From the NCBI GenBank assembly GCA_017625755.1, contig JAGAKG010000044.1, forward strand, positions 1 through 59,506: a stretch of DNA of 59,506 nt, written 5' to 3'. The position numbers and the translations under genes are program-made. Of this stretch, positions 52,683-59,506 are shown in pieces (the first letter of the stretch is position 1; each line of letters begins with the position of its first letter). The DNA is from Clostridia bacterium (lineage in GTDB: Bacteria; Bacillota; Clostridia; Oscillospirales; CAG-272). The notes below the pieces were generated by a model, which was not told where the DNA came from, did not search any database, and saw only the letters and a program-made list of their open reading frames with translations.

Positions 52683-53120
52683 ATGATATTTCAATTAGGC
52701 AGATACACAATAGATGTTGATGTTGAAAAGACCAAGGATTTTTATGCAAGTGCCATTGCATCTAATGAAATATGCTCTTGTCCTTGTTGCCAACACTTTC
52801 CCAATGCAATTATGTCTTGTTCAACTATCATTGTGGATTTCCTAAACAATTTAGGTATTGACCCTCGAAAGCCCGGAGAAGTATTTGGAGATAAATATAA
52901 TTGTTCCGGATGGTATCATATTGTTGGTACGCTACTGAATGGCAGGGTGGATGGGTTGGTTTATGATAGTTCAAATGCATTTATTCCCGATAAAACTGTA
53001 GATTTTATAGTTTGGTTTGACGATGATAGTAATAGAATGGGGTGGATAGAAAAAAACTTCCCGAGTCCAATCTTGGAATTGTCTTTTTCTGCAAATTTCC
53101 CCGAACAAACTAATATATAA
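52683..53120 (+). CDS. Unknown 145-residue protein in the accessory island
   Basis: No family recognised. The sequence has a CSCPCCQHF cluster near residue 32 that could bind a metal, an IVDFLNNLGIDPRKPGEV segment and an acidic FDDDSNRMGWIEKNFPSP stretch. No signal peptide. The AAAGGAGG ribosome site is strong, and codon use is AT-rich compared with flanking genes, which suggests transfer together with the transposase. It ends at a perfect terminator. Confidence 0.72.
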   Translation: MIFQLGRYTIDVDVEKTKDFYASAIASNEICSCPCCQHFPNAIMSCSTIIVDFLNNLGIDPRKPGEVFGDKYNCSGWYHIVGTLLNGRVDGLVYDSSNAFIPDKTVDFIVWFDDDSNRMGWIEKNFPSPILELSFSANFPEQTNI

Positions 53121-53161
53121 AGTAACCCCGACAGACTTTTGAAAAATCTGTCGGGGTTACT
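53121..53161 (+). terminator. Intrinsic terminator
   Basis: 15-bp perfect stem (53121-53135 with 53147-53161) with a T-rich tail, starting right after the stop of the unknown gene. Confidence 0.92.
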
Positions 53162-53257
53162 TATTTGTTTACAGCGAAGCAATTATTAACCAACTGACTA
53201 TAATTTCTCCGCTAAGTATGCACACCCTTGAGGGAAGGCTTTTTTATATCTTTTAAA

Positions 53258-53935
53258 TTAAAGTCTTTTTATCCTTCTGAGATATCTCTTTTGTTCGTCG
53301 GTTATTCTGTAACTTTCAATAGCCTTGCGGATAGTCATATTATGAGTCCACACATCGAGCTTATTTTTCTCGAGAAAGGGTATCACCGCGTCGTATTGCT
53401 TCGCGAGAGCGGTAGCAAAATACCACGCGCGCATCATATTGATGTAGTATTCCCCACTCGCGATTGCAGCCACCCGCTCTGCCTGCTCGGTCGAGAATGT
53501 AGCGTCGTCAAGATAGAATTTGAGCAACATTCCTATTGAAAATCTGACCTCGTAGGTATACTCAGAGCGCATCCACTCGTATATCTTTGGAAGCAGCTCA
53601 TCGGTGTGCTTTGCGAAAGCTCTCGGAGATATGAGGTCACAGGTCGCCCAGTTATCCACATACGGCAAAAATTCGTCGAGCAGAGCGACCGCCCGAGAAT
53701 AATCTCGCTCCATTGATATAAGCATACCGTGAAGATTATCCTCATCGTAATATTTATGAGGCAAATCTCCGAGAAAGCGCTCCGCTTCGGGACTTCCCTT
53801 TATTTCCTTTGCGAAATTGCGAAGCTCGGGAACCCTCACGCCCACAACCCGCTCCGCCGACACCGTCGGCATAAGCTTTAGCTGAAAATTCCGATAACCG
53901 GCGTCACTCAGCCTGTGCAGTCTCGTTCTTATCAT
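53258..53935 (-). CDS. alkD: DNA alkylation repair protein (AlkD-like)
   Basis: 225 residues of HEAT-like helical repeats. The AlkD hallmark YVDNWATCD has the functional Trp and Asp at about 96 and 100, preceded by FQLKLMPTV and GVRVPELRNFAK. AlkD enzymes excise positively charged alkylated bases such as 3- and 7-methylpurines without flipping them. The start at 53935 lies 32 bases inside the end of the upstream lipoprotein gene in another frame; its ribosome site is poor, so translation may depend on coupling. A longer frame to 53977 is not supported. Confidence 0.9.
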   Translation of the reverse strand: MIRTRLHRLSDAGYRNFQLKLMPTVSAERVVGVRVPELRNFAKEIKGSPEAERFLGDLPHKYYDEDNLHGMLISMERDYSRAVALLDEFLPYVDNWATCDLISPRAFAKHTDELLPKIYEWMRSEYTYEVRFSIGMLLKFYLDDATFSTEQAERVAAIASGEYYINMMRAWYFATALAKQYDAVIPFLEKNKLDVWTHNMTIRKAIESYRITDEQKRYLRRIKRL

Positions 53936-55340
53936 CTGCAAAAGTAACTGTCCATGATGACAACGATGAATAGTCACCCGACGAAGCTCCTTGCATTGTG
54001 CAGGACGCTATCTCACCTTGCTCATTGAATACGAATATATATTCGTAATAATCAACCTTATAAGAACCGTATTTCTCGTCCAAAAAGAAACGGGAAACTA
54101 TTCTTTCATCATTGACATTCACCTGAATTTTAATCTTTTGAGTACCGTTATCGTTATTGATAACCTCCACGGTATCTACCAAATCTATATCAAAGTTAAA
54201 AGTATAAAGATAGTCAGAGACAAATTTATAATGCGCGTGTTCCGCCGACACAACATCACTTGAGTTATCATAATCCTGACCGTTAAAGTCTATATCTGAT
54301 TTTAGAATGCCATCGGAATACTCTTCTTTCACATCCGTAACTGACGAACCGTTGATTGCTCTTCCCGTAATGGTATACCCAAATTCGTCACCAAAACCGC
54401 CATATCTTATATCGTAAGTAAAGCTATATTGAGTTTTGACTCCGTTTATAATATCGCTTTCATTCCGTTCAAAGCTGAAAGCTCCGTCAGACTCAAGGCT
54501 CCTTGCCTTGTACGCCGAGCTTGCCAGCATCACAGGTCTCAAATCGGAAATAACTCTGTACGCGATAAGGTCGGGAATGTTGACTTTTACCGTTTCGTCT
54601 ATATTTAAATATGAGGTATTCATCGTAAGCTTCAGGCTCATCACGCCTTCCGCTCCAAAATTCGCTTCGACCTCAAGAACCTCCTTCTCACTTATGGGAT
54701 AGTAGTCCTTGTCAAGCTCGGCTTCCACAGAATACGCCTTAAAGGTCAGAAGCCCTTTGTTGATACCCAGCAAGTTTGATGCTAGATTAAGAAGGCATGG
54801 CTCTGCTTCCCCATAAAACTCCGAGAGGTATACGCGGTATATTCCGTCATCTTTTATATAAGAAGAGTTTTCGCAATTAAGTATCGACATATCGAAATAG
54901 GTGTCGTCAGAGGATGTTTCTCCCATAAAATTAATAAATGCTTCGGTATCGAGCTTTGAGAGCATATTATTATCCTCTCTTGAGATAAACATCTTTCCGT
55001 CTGAAAAGCCAAAAACGCCCTGAAGCTGAGGGGTTCCGTTTACCGTCTCATAATTTCTCTCGACATATTTCATAGTGTCTTCACCGTAATCCGAGAGCAG
55101 GACTTCAATTTTATATTCGCTCTTCTTGCTCTCGTTTCCAAGTGTCTGGTCTATCGTCATATCGGTAACGACATTATAGCTATACGCGGTTCCCAAGGAA
55201 AGCTGCATCTGCTCGTAAAGGTAAATAGCTCTCGCGGGCTCTGTCATTATAGCGAATTTTATCGCGCTGCAGGAGCCGAATGTGAGAACCAGCATAACTA
55301 CCGTCATTATCAATGATATAAATTTTATAAATTTCTTCAT
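53904..55340 (-). CDS. Lipoprotein of unknown function
   Basis: 478 residues with lipobox TFGSC near residue 24. The mature part is strand-rich with many Tyr, Asp and Ser, in long repeating beta stretches (SYNVVTDMTIDQTLG, KYVERNYETVNG), resembling outer-surface or substrate-binding barrels of LolA/LppX-like shape, but no family can be named. GGAGG lies before the start. The C-terminus overlaps the AlkD start by 32 bases. Confidence 0.75.
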   Translation of the reverse strand: MKKFIKFISLIMTVVMLVLTFGSCSAIKFAIMTEPARAIYLYEQMQLSLGTAYSYNVVTDMTIDQTLGNESKKSEYKIEVLLSDYGEDTMKYVERNYETVNGTPQLQGVFGFSDGKMFISREDNNMLSKLDTEAFINFMGETSSDDTYFDMSILNCENSSYIKDDGIYRVYLSEFYGEAEPCLLNLASNLLGINKGLLTFKAYSVEAELDKDYYPISEKEVLEVEANFGAEGVMSLKLTMNTSYLNIDETVKVNIPDLIAYRVISDLRPVMLASSAYKARSLESDGAFSFERNESDIINGVKTQYSFTYDIRYGGFGDEFGYTITGRAINGSSVTDVKEEYSDGILKSDIDFNGQDYDNSSDVVSAEHAHYKFVSDYLYTFNFDIDLVDTVEVINNDNGTQKIKIQVNVNDERIVSRFFLDEKYGSYKVDYYEYIFVFNEQGEIASCTMQGASSGDYSSLSSWTVTFADDKNETAQAE

Positions 55341-55361
55341 AATTACCTCCGAGGGGGTGGC

Positions 55362-55388
55362 AAAGCCGCGCCAAGGTGGCGCGGCTTT
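55362..55388. terminator. GC-rich stem-loop between fusA-like and lipoprotein genes
   Basis: 11-bp stem (55362-55372 with 55378-55388). There is no good T-run on the minus strand, so termination after the fusA-like gene may be partial. Confidence 0.6.
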
Positions 55389-55406
55389 CCTGATTTGATA
55401 TTAAAA

Positions 55407-57461
55407 TTACGCCTGAGCCTTATATTTTTCGACTATCTTGGAAGCGATGTTAGCGGGAACTACATCGTAACCTGTAACAGTGTACTCAAACGAGCCTCTG
55501 CCCTGCGTCATTGCTCTGAGAGCTATGGGATAGTCAACTATCTCTGCCTTGGGCGCGGTTGCGTGAACCACAGTATATCCCTTCTTTTCGGCAGCGTCCA
55601 TTCCCATAACCGCTCCGCGGCGCTTGTTGAGGTCGCCCATTACATCGCCGACGAGGGACTCGGGAACAGTTATGCTCATATCTCCAACAGGCTCGAGAAG
55701 CACTGGTGCCGCCTGCTCAAGACACTTCTTGTACGCGATATTCGCCGCGGTCTTGAAGGAAATTTCGTCAGAGTCAACATCGTGGTAGGAGCCGTCGTAA
55801 AGGTCTGCGGCAAGCTGAACGAGCGGGAAGCCCGCAACGCCCTTTGCCATAGAGTCGATAAGTCCCTTTTCAACTGCGGGATAGAAGTTCTTCGGAACAG
55901 TTCCGCCGACGACAGAAACAGTAAATGTAAGTCCTTCCTCCTCACCGGGAGCAAATCTTATCTTAACATGTCCGTACTGTCCCGAACCGCCGTTCTGCTT
56001 CTTGTGCTTTCCTTCAACATCAACTCTCTTGGTTATCTTCTCTCTGTATGCCATCTTGGGCTCGTCGTACTTAACGGCGACGCCAAATCTCGTCTTGAGC
56101 TTTGCCTCAAGAACCGCAAGGTGCATATCTCCAAGACCGCTTATGAGCATCTGCTTGGTCTCTGCGTTGTTCTCAAATCCGAGTGTGAGATCCTCCTCGA
56201 GCATTCTCGCGATACTCTGGGATATCTTGCTCTCGTCCTTAGCGGAAAGCGGAACTATCGCCTTGACATAGTATGCGGTGGGATATGTGATAGGAGCGTA
56301 GCTGAACGCCTTGTTCCATGTGAGCGTGTCGTTCGTGTTGGTAGAGGTGAGCTTTGCTACCATTCCGATATCTCCGCAGGCAAGCTCGTCGACCTCGGTC
56401 TGCTTCTTGCCGTTCATAGTGTAGATATGAGCAAGCTTCTCATTGTCGCCCGTGGTGTTGTTACGAAGGAGAAGGTCTCTCTTGACAGCGCCGTTCATTA
56501 CCTTGAAGAAGGACATCTTTCCAACGAACGGGTCAGCAACCGTCTTGAATACGAATATAGCGGGCTCGCCCTCGGGAACTATCTCCATATCGTCGCCGTC
56601 CGCGAGAAGCTCGTTCTTCTTTGCGGTGTGACGCGGGAAGGACTCTGTTATCTTGTCGAGCATAGTCCAAACGCCCCAAAGCTTGGTTGCGGCTCCGCAG
56701 AATACGGGAACTATCTCACCGTGAATGATACCCTCGTGGACTGCGTTGATAGCCTCCATGTGAGTTATCTCCTCGCCCTCGAAGTATTTCATCATAAGGT
56801 CCTCGTTTGTACTTGCGACAGCTTCCATAAGCATATCTCTGTACTTTTCAACGGCTTCCATAGATTCCTCGGGAATTATCTCAACGCTGTGGCGTCCGTT
56901 ATTATCGAATACATGGGCTATCTTCTCTATGAGGTCGATACAACCCGTAACCTCTCCGTTCTTGACCATAGGAATGGTGAGCGGACATACATTCTTTCCG
57001 AAGGTGTCGTGCAGAGAGTCAAGCACTCTTGCGAAACGAGCCTCGTTATCGTCAAATTTATTAATGAAGAAGGCTCTGGGCAGACCTGCCTTCTCCGCAT
57101 ATCCCCAAGCAAGCTCTGTTCCGACTTCAATTCCTGCCTTACCGTCGATTACGATAATAGCGCTGTCGGCAACGCGGAGCGCCTGATTGACCTCTCCGAC
57201 GAAGTCGAGATAACCTGGTGTGTCGAGAAGGTTTATCTTGCAATCCTTCCACATCATATTCATAACCGATGCAGAGAGCGAAAATCCGCGCTTTGCCTCC
57301 TCGGCGTCAAAATCGGATACGGTGTTTCCGTCGGCAACCTTACCGAGTCTGTCGGTAGCTCCCGTTATATACAACATAGCCTCGGCGAGAGAAGTCTTTC
57401 CGCATCCTCCGTGTCCGAGCAACGCAACATTTCTTATACTTTTTGTTTCAATAACCCCCAT
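55407..57461 (-). CDS. Divergent elongation factor G (EF-G2-like GTPase)
   Basis: 684 residues with EF-G domain order. G1 GHGGCGKT at 16-23, G3 DTPGYLDF at 80-87 and G4 NKFD at 134-137 are intact. Switch I reads AEEAKRGFSLS at about 53-63, where canonical EF-G has xEExxRGITI, so the conserved threonine is Ser. Domain IV shows QNGGSGQYGHVKI and the C-terminal domain GDVMGDLNKRRGAVMG, both conserved. Such fusA2-type proteins are ribosome-bound GTPases of unclear special role, separate from the main EF-G and from TetM. Own promoter. AAGGAGG ribosome site. Confidence 0.88.
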   Translation of the reverse strand: MGVIETKSIRNVALLGHGGCGKTSLAEAMLYITGATDRLGKVADGNTVSDFDAEEAKRGFSLSASVMNMMWKDCKINLLDTPGYLDFVGEVNQALRVADSAIIVIDGKAGIEVGTELAWGYAEKAGLPRAFFINKFDDNEARFARVLDSLHDTFGKNVCPLTIPMVKNGEVTGCIDLIEKIAHVFDNNGRHSVEIIPEESMEAVEKYRDMLMEAVASTNEDLMMKYFEGEEITHMEAINAVHEGIIHGEIVPVFCGAATKLWGVWTMLDKITESFPRHTAKKNELLADGDDMEIVPEGEPAIFVFKTVADPFVGKMSFFKVMNGAVKRDLLLRNNTTGDNEKLAHIYTMNGKKQTEVDELACGDIGMVAKLTSTNTNDTLTWNKAFSYAPITYPTAYYVKAIVPLSAKDESKISQSIARMLEEDLTLGFENNAETKQMLISGLGDMHLAVLEAKLKTRFGVAVKYDEPKMAYREKITKRVDVEGKHKKQNGGSGQYGHVKIRFAPGEEEGLTFTVSVVGGTVPKNFYPAVEKGLIDSMAKGVAGFPLVQLAADLYDGSYHDVDSDEISFKTAANIAYKKCLEQAAPVLLEPVGDMSITVPESLVGDVMGDLNKRRGAVMGMDAAEKKGYTVVHATAPKAEIVDYPIALRAMTQGRGSFEYTVTGYDVVPANIASKIVEKYKAQA

Positions 57462-57564
57462 TGGGATTCCTCCTTCCGCCGCGCCCTGCGCGGCAATAAA
57501 AAATAATATTAGGATTTCTTATCAAACTACACTCTTCGCTTGTCAACAAATCACTATTGTTATA

Positions 57565-57593
57565 ATTATACATTATTTTTCCATAAAATTCAA
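57565..57593 (-). promoter_or_regulatory. Promoter of the EF-G2-like gene
   Basis: Minus strand: -35 TTGAAT (57588-57593), 17-base spacer, -10 TATAAT (57565-57570). Confidence 0.78.
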
Positions 57594-57757
57594 GATTTTT
57601 TATATACTTTTTCACCGTCAACTAATAGAAATCAAAGCTCGTTTTTTGTGCATTTTGACATAAATAAAGTGATTTCTGCGAAATCACAGGCGGTAGACGG
57701 TCTTTTAAGCACTTCTCTGCTCTGTATATACAATATCGAGGATTTTTTTCAAAACTA
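57594..57757. other. Intergenic stretch with palindrome
   Basis: No gene is seen. A perfect 8-bp inverted repeat GTGATTTC-TGC-GAAATCAC lies at 57669-57687 and could be a regulator site. Confidence 0.45.
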
Positions 57758-57786
57758 TTTACAAAACTTTGATAATGTGGTAGAAT
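57758..57786 (+). promoter_or_regulatory. Promoter of the structured RNA
   Basis: -35 TTTACA (57758-57763), 17-base spacer, -10 TAGAAT (57781-57786). Transcription would begin at about 57792, which is the first base of the long stem. Confidence 0.72.
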
Positions 57787-57789
57787 AAA

Positions 57790-57955
57790 GGTGCCACACA
57801 ACTTAATATCGATTACTGGGTAAGTGTTTTTCTTTATTTCCAAAATAAGGTAAAAACGCATTACTCTTTTTCGCTTACCTTTGTAATCGAAAAGTTGTGT
57901 GGCAGCAATCGGAGTTTGCGTTTTTCGGTGCGTGGCTTCGGCTGCGCACTTTTTT
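57790..57955 (+). ncRNA. Candidate structured noncoding RNA or leader of the BspA-like gene
   Basis: The first transcribed bases form stem P1 (57792-57804 with 57892-57904, 13 bp, perfect). Inside are P2 (57809-57816 with 57883-57890, 8 bp), P3 (57819-57824 with 57874-57879), P4 (57824-57831 with 57852-57859, one G-U) and a small hairpin P5 (about 57832-57850). An intrinsic terminator (57928-57955) follows. The 9 bases at 57852-57860 can also pair with 57917-57925 upstream of the terminator, so two alternative folds are possible. I do not recognise a known family: no T-box, GEMM or thi-box signature is seen. It may be a free RNA or a switch on the gene at 57987. Confidence 0.65.
57928..57955 (+). 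terminator. Intrinsic terminator of the structured RNA
   Basis: 9-bp stem (57928-57936 with 57941-57949, two G-U pairs) closed by a TTCG tetraloop and followed by six T. It lies 31 bases before the start codon of the next gene. Confidence 0.88.
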
Positions 57956-57986
57956 ATTTCACACTTATCTTTGGAGGAAAAACAAA

Positions 57987-59506
57987 ATGAAAAAGCTTAT
58001 CACAATTTTGGCAGTGCTAGCGCTTCTTGTCAGCACAATTGCCCTTGTAACTGTCTCGGCGGCAACAGAGGAAACCGTTTACAGCGGCACCTGCGGAGCT
58101 GACGGAGATAACCTAACTTGGACTCTTGATACCGCAACAGGCGAGCTGGTTATCTCGGGTGAGGGCGCGATGGCAACTTGGAGGAACTATGCTGATGTAC
58201 CCTGGTACGCATACCTTTCTTCGATAAGGAATGTTACCATAAAAAACGGAGTCACGAGCATTGGCGATTTTGCGTTCTGTTGCTCTTACCATACGAGCGT
58301 GACGATACCTAACAGCGTCACCAGCATTGGCGATTATGCGTTCAATAATTGCATAAACCTTACGAGCGTGAAGATACCTAACAGCGTCACCAGCATTGGC
58401 GATTATGCGTTCGAGCTTTGCACGAGTCTAACTAACATAGAGATATCGAACAGCATCACAAGTATTGGCATATATCCGTTCTCTGTTTGCCCAATCAAGG
58501 ATATTACCTTTTGCGGAACGGATGCACAGTGGGCTGTGATAGCGTCAAATTTTCATGAGGGATTTTCGGTAAGCTATCATACTTGGGATCCCACGCACAC
58601 AACCGATGGCGTTAAGACATTTACCTGCTCCATCTGCGGAGAAACGATTTACAATCTTCCCGAGCACGAATACGGCTCTTGGGGAACACATAATGCAACT
58701 CAACACATAAAATTCTGCCCTTGCGGTGATATACAGTACGCCGACCACGCTTGGAACGAGGGTGTTGTAACCACCGCGCCCACACACCTCGCGGACGGAC
58801 AGAAAACCTACACCTGCTCAGATTGCGGAGAGACTAAATTTGAAACCGTTGCAAAGACAACCGAACACACCTACGGCGAGTGGGGCAAGCACAACGCTGA
58901 CAAGCACGCAAAGGTTTGCGCGTGTGGTGATACGGTTTACGCCGACCACGCTTGGGATAATGGTGTTATAACCACAGCCCCCACACATCTTGCTGACGGA
59001 CAGAAAACTTACACCTGCTCCGACTGCGGTGAGACTAAATTTGAAACAGTAGCAAAAACAACCGAGCATACCTACGGCGAGTGGGGCAAGCACAACGCTG
59101 ACAAGCACGCTAAAGTTTGCGCTTGCGGTGATGTAGTTTATGCAAATCACGCTTGGGATAACGGCGTTATAACCACCGCTCCCACGCACCTCGCTGACGG
59201 TCAGAAAACATACACTTGTACCGACTGCGGCGAGACAAAATTTGAAACAGTAGCAAAGACAACCGAGCATACCTACGGCGAATGGGGCAAGCACAATGCC
59301 GACAAGCACGCTAAAGTTTGCGCTTGCGGCGATGTAGTTTATGCAAATCACGCTTGGGATAACGGCGTTGTAACCACCGCTCCCACGCACCTCGCGGACG
59401 GACAGAAAACCTACACCTGCTCAGATTGCGGAGAGACTAAATTTGAAACCGTTGCAAAGACAACCGAACACACCTACGGCGAGTGGGGCAAGCACAACGC
59501 TGACAA
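57987..59506 (+). CDS. BspA-like surface protein with cysteine-rich tandem repeats (runs off the window)
   Basis: 506 codons read, no stop before the window end. A signal peptide KKLITILAVLALLVSTIALV...SAA ends near residue 26. Residues about 30-190 hold BspA/LRR_5 leucine-rich repeats (NVTIKNGVTSIGDFAF, VTIPNSVTSIGDYAF). From about residue 195 Cys-rich units follow, each with TCSxCGE and a later CACGD pair, which may bind zinc. From about 58745 on these are 67-residue (201-bp) near-identical repeats: TYTCSDCGETKFETVAK, EHTYGEWGKHNADKHAK and WDNGVITTAPTHLADGQK. The exported protein probably binds host or food polymers. GGAGG ribosome site. Downstream end unknown. Confidence 0.88.
   Translation, partial: MKKLITILAVLALLVSTIALVTVSAATEETVYSGTCGADGDNLTWTLDTATGELVISGEGAMATWRNYADVPWYAYLSSIRNVTIKNGVTSIGDFAFCCSYHTSVTIPNSVTSIGDYAFNNCINLTSVKIPNSVTSIGDYAFELCTSLTNIEISNSITSIGIYPFSVCPIKDITFCGTDAQWAVIASNFHEGFSVSYHTWDPTHTTDGVKTFTCSICGETIYNLPEHEYGSWGTHNATQHIKFCPCGDIQYADHAWNEGVVTTAPTHLADGQKTYTCSDCGETKFETVAKTTEHTYGEWGKHNADKHAKVCACGDTVYADHAWDNGVITTAPTHLADGQKTYTCSDCGETKFETVAKTTEHTYGEWGKHNADKHAKVCACGDVVYANHAWDNGVITTAPTHLADGQKTYTCTDCGETKFETVAKTTEHTYGEWGKHNADKHAKVCACGDVVYANHAWDNGVVTTAPTHLADGQKTYTCSDCGETKFETVAKTTEHTYGEWGKHNAD
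58745..59506 (+). repeat. 201-bp tandem repeat array
   Basis: The phrase TACACCTGC(T/C) recurs at 58809, 59010, 59211 and 59412, exactly 201 bases apart. The last 119 bases of the window (59388-59506) are identical to 58785-58903, 603 bases earlier, while the units between differ at scattered silent sites. Confidence 0.92.

Larger units (their letters stand above)
51964..53247. repeat. Inverted repeat bracketing the accessory island
   Basis: ATAAAAAGCCTTCC at 51964-51977 has an inverse copy GGAAGGCTTTTTTAT at 53233-53247 (one extra T). The pair encloses the transposase, the unknown gene at 52683 and several hairpins, and could be the ends of a past insertion or two repeats of a dispersed element. 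Confidence 0.4.

Noticed and set aside
55395..57506. 703-codon open frame opposite the EF-G2-like gene
   Set aside because: It is the exact antisense of a well-supported EF-G gene, lacks a ribosome site and encodes no recognisable domain. Its openness follows from codon bias of the sense gene.
57790..57955. 6S RNA or T-box as identity of the structured RNA
   Set aside because: It has no large central bubble with the closing stem joined to the terminator as in 6S, and lacks the T-box sequence. Left as unclassified.
58818..59390. 190-codon minus-strand frame across the tandem repeats
   Set aside because: It only mirrors the 201-bp repeat of the BspA-like gene.
58745..59506. Tandem repeats as a CRISPR array
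   Set aside because: Units are 201 bp, continuous and coding, without unique spacers.

Overview
The window looks like a piece of chromosome from an anaerobic, probably gut-dwelling Clostridia (Bacillota). Evidence for this is WhiA, PrfA, MurB of the short Gram-positive type, SipW/TasA-like proteins, LytTR signalling, BspA-like surface proteins and strong AGGAGG-type ribosome sites with consensus TTGACA/TATAAT promoters at 17-bp spacing. The genus cannot be told from the sequence. No rRNA or tRNA gene, CRISPR array, phage or complete insertion sequence was seen.

Layout. 0.2-6.8 kb: class A penicillin-binding protein, a small BofC-like membrane protein and the replicative polymerase DnaE. 6.8-10.8 kb: a four-gene operon for a CDP-linked 6-deoxyhexose and its transfer to a lipid carrier. 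10.8-15.2 kb: a minus-strand operon (HAD phosphatase, MurB, WhiA, thioredoxin, thioredoxin reductase, unknown). 15.4-23.7 kb: a plus-strand housekeeping run (oxidoreductase, CoaE, lytic transglycosylase, M18 aminopeptidase, PrfA, TsaC/Sua5, a divergent type II topoisomerase A subunit, tiny membrane protein). 23.8-26.6 kb: a Q/N-rich mini-protein, a membrane protein, a Xer-type recombinase and a lipoprotein.

26.9-32.6 kb: remnant of a glycosidase gene, then MBOAT acyltransferase, SGNH/leucine-rich-repeat gene (frameshifted) and a transglutaminase-like lipoprotein, which together suggest modification of an exported polymer. 32.7-35.5 kb: TrkA-TrkH potassium uptake. 35.6-39.5 kb: 2-keto-3-deoxygluconate catabolism (KDG kinase, KDPG aldolase, sialidase-fold protein, sugar epimerase-like protein). 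39.7-46.7 kb: a SipW/TasA-like/DUF5305 export operon divergent from a LytTR response regulator and GHKL kinase, with a 21-bp-phased direct repeat between them. This is the best candidate here for a poorly described system.

46.9-48.5 kb: DUF3343 plus a cysteine desulfurase-like enzyme, then a MITE-like element. 48.5-51.9 kb: AraC regulator, Gfo/Idh oxidoreductase and an N-acetylhexosamine 1-kinase-like enzyme. 52.0-53.2 kb: an AT-rich accessory island with a REP-associated tyrosine transposase whose own coding sequence holds two inverted REP palindromes. 53.3-57.5 kb: AlkD-like DNA glycosylase, lipoprotein and a divergent EF-G. 57.8 kb to the end: a candidate structured RNA with its own promoter and terminator, followed by a BspA-like protein with 67-residue cysteine-rich repeats that runs off the window.

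All calls come from reading the sequence; family names rest on recognised motifs and were not confirmed by a database search.
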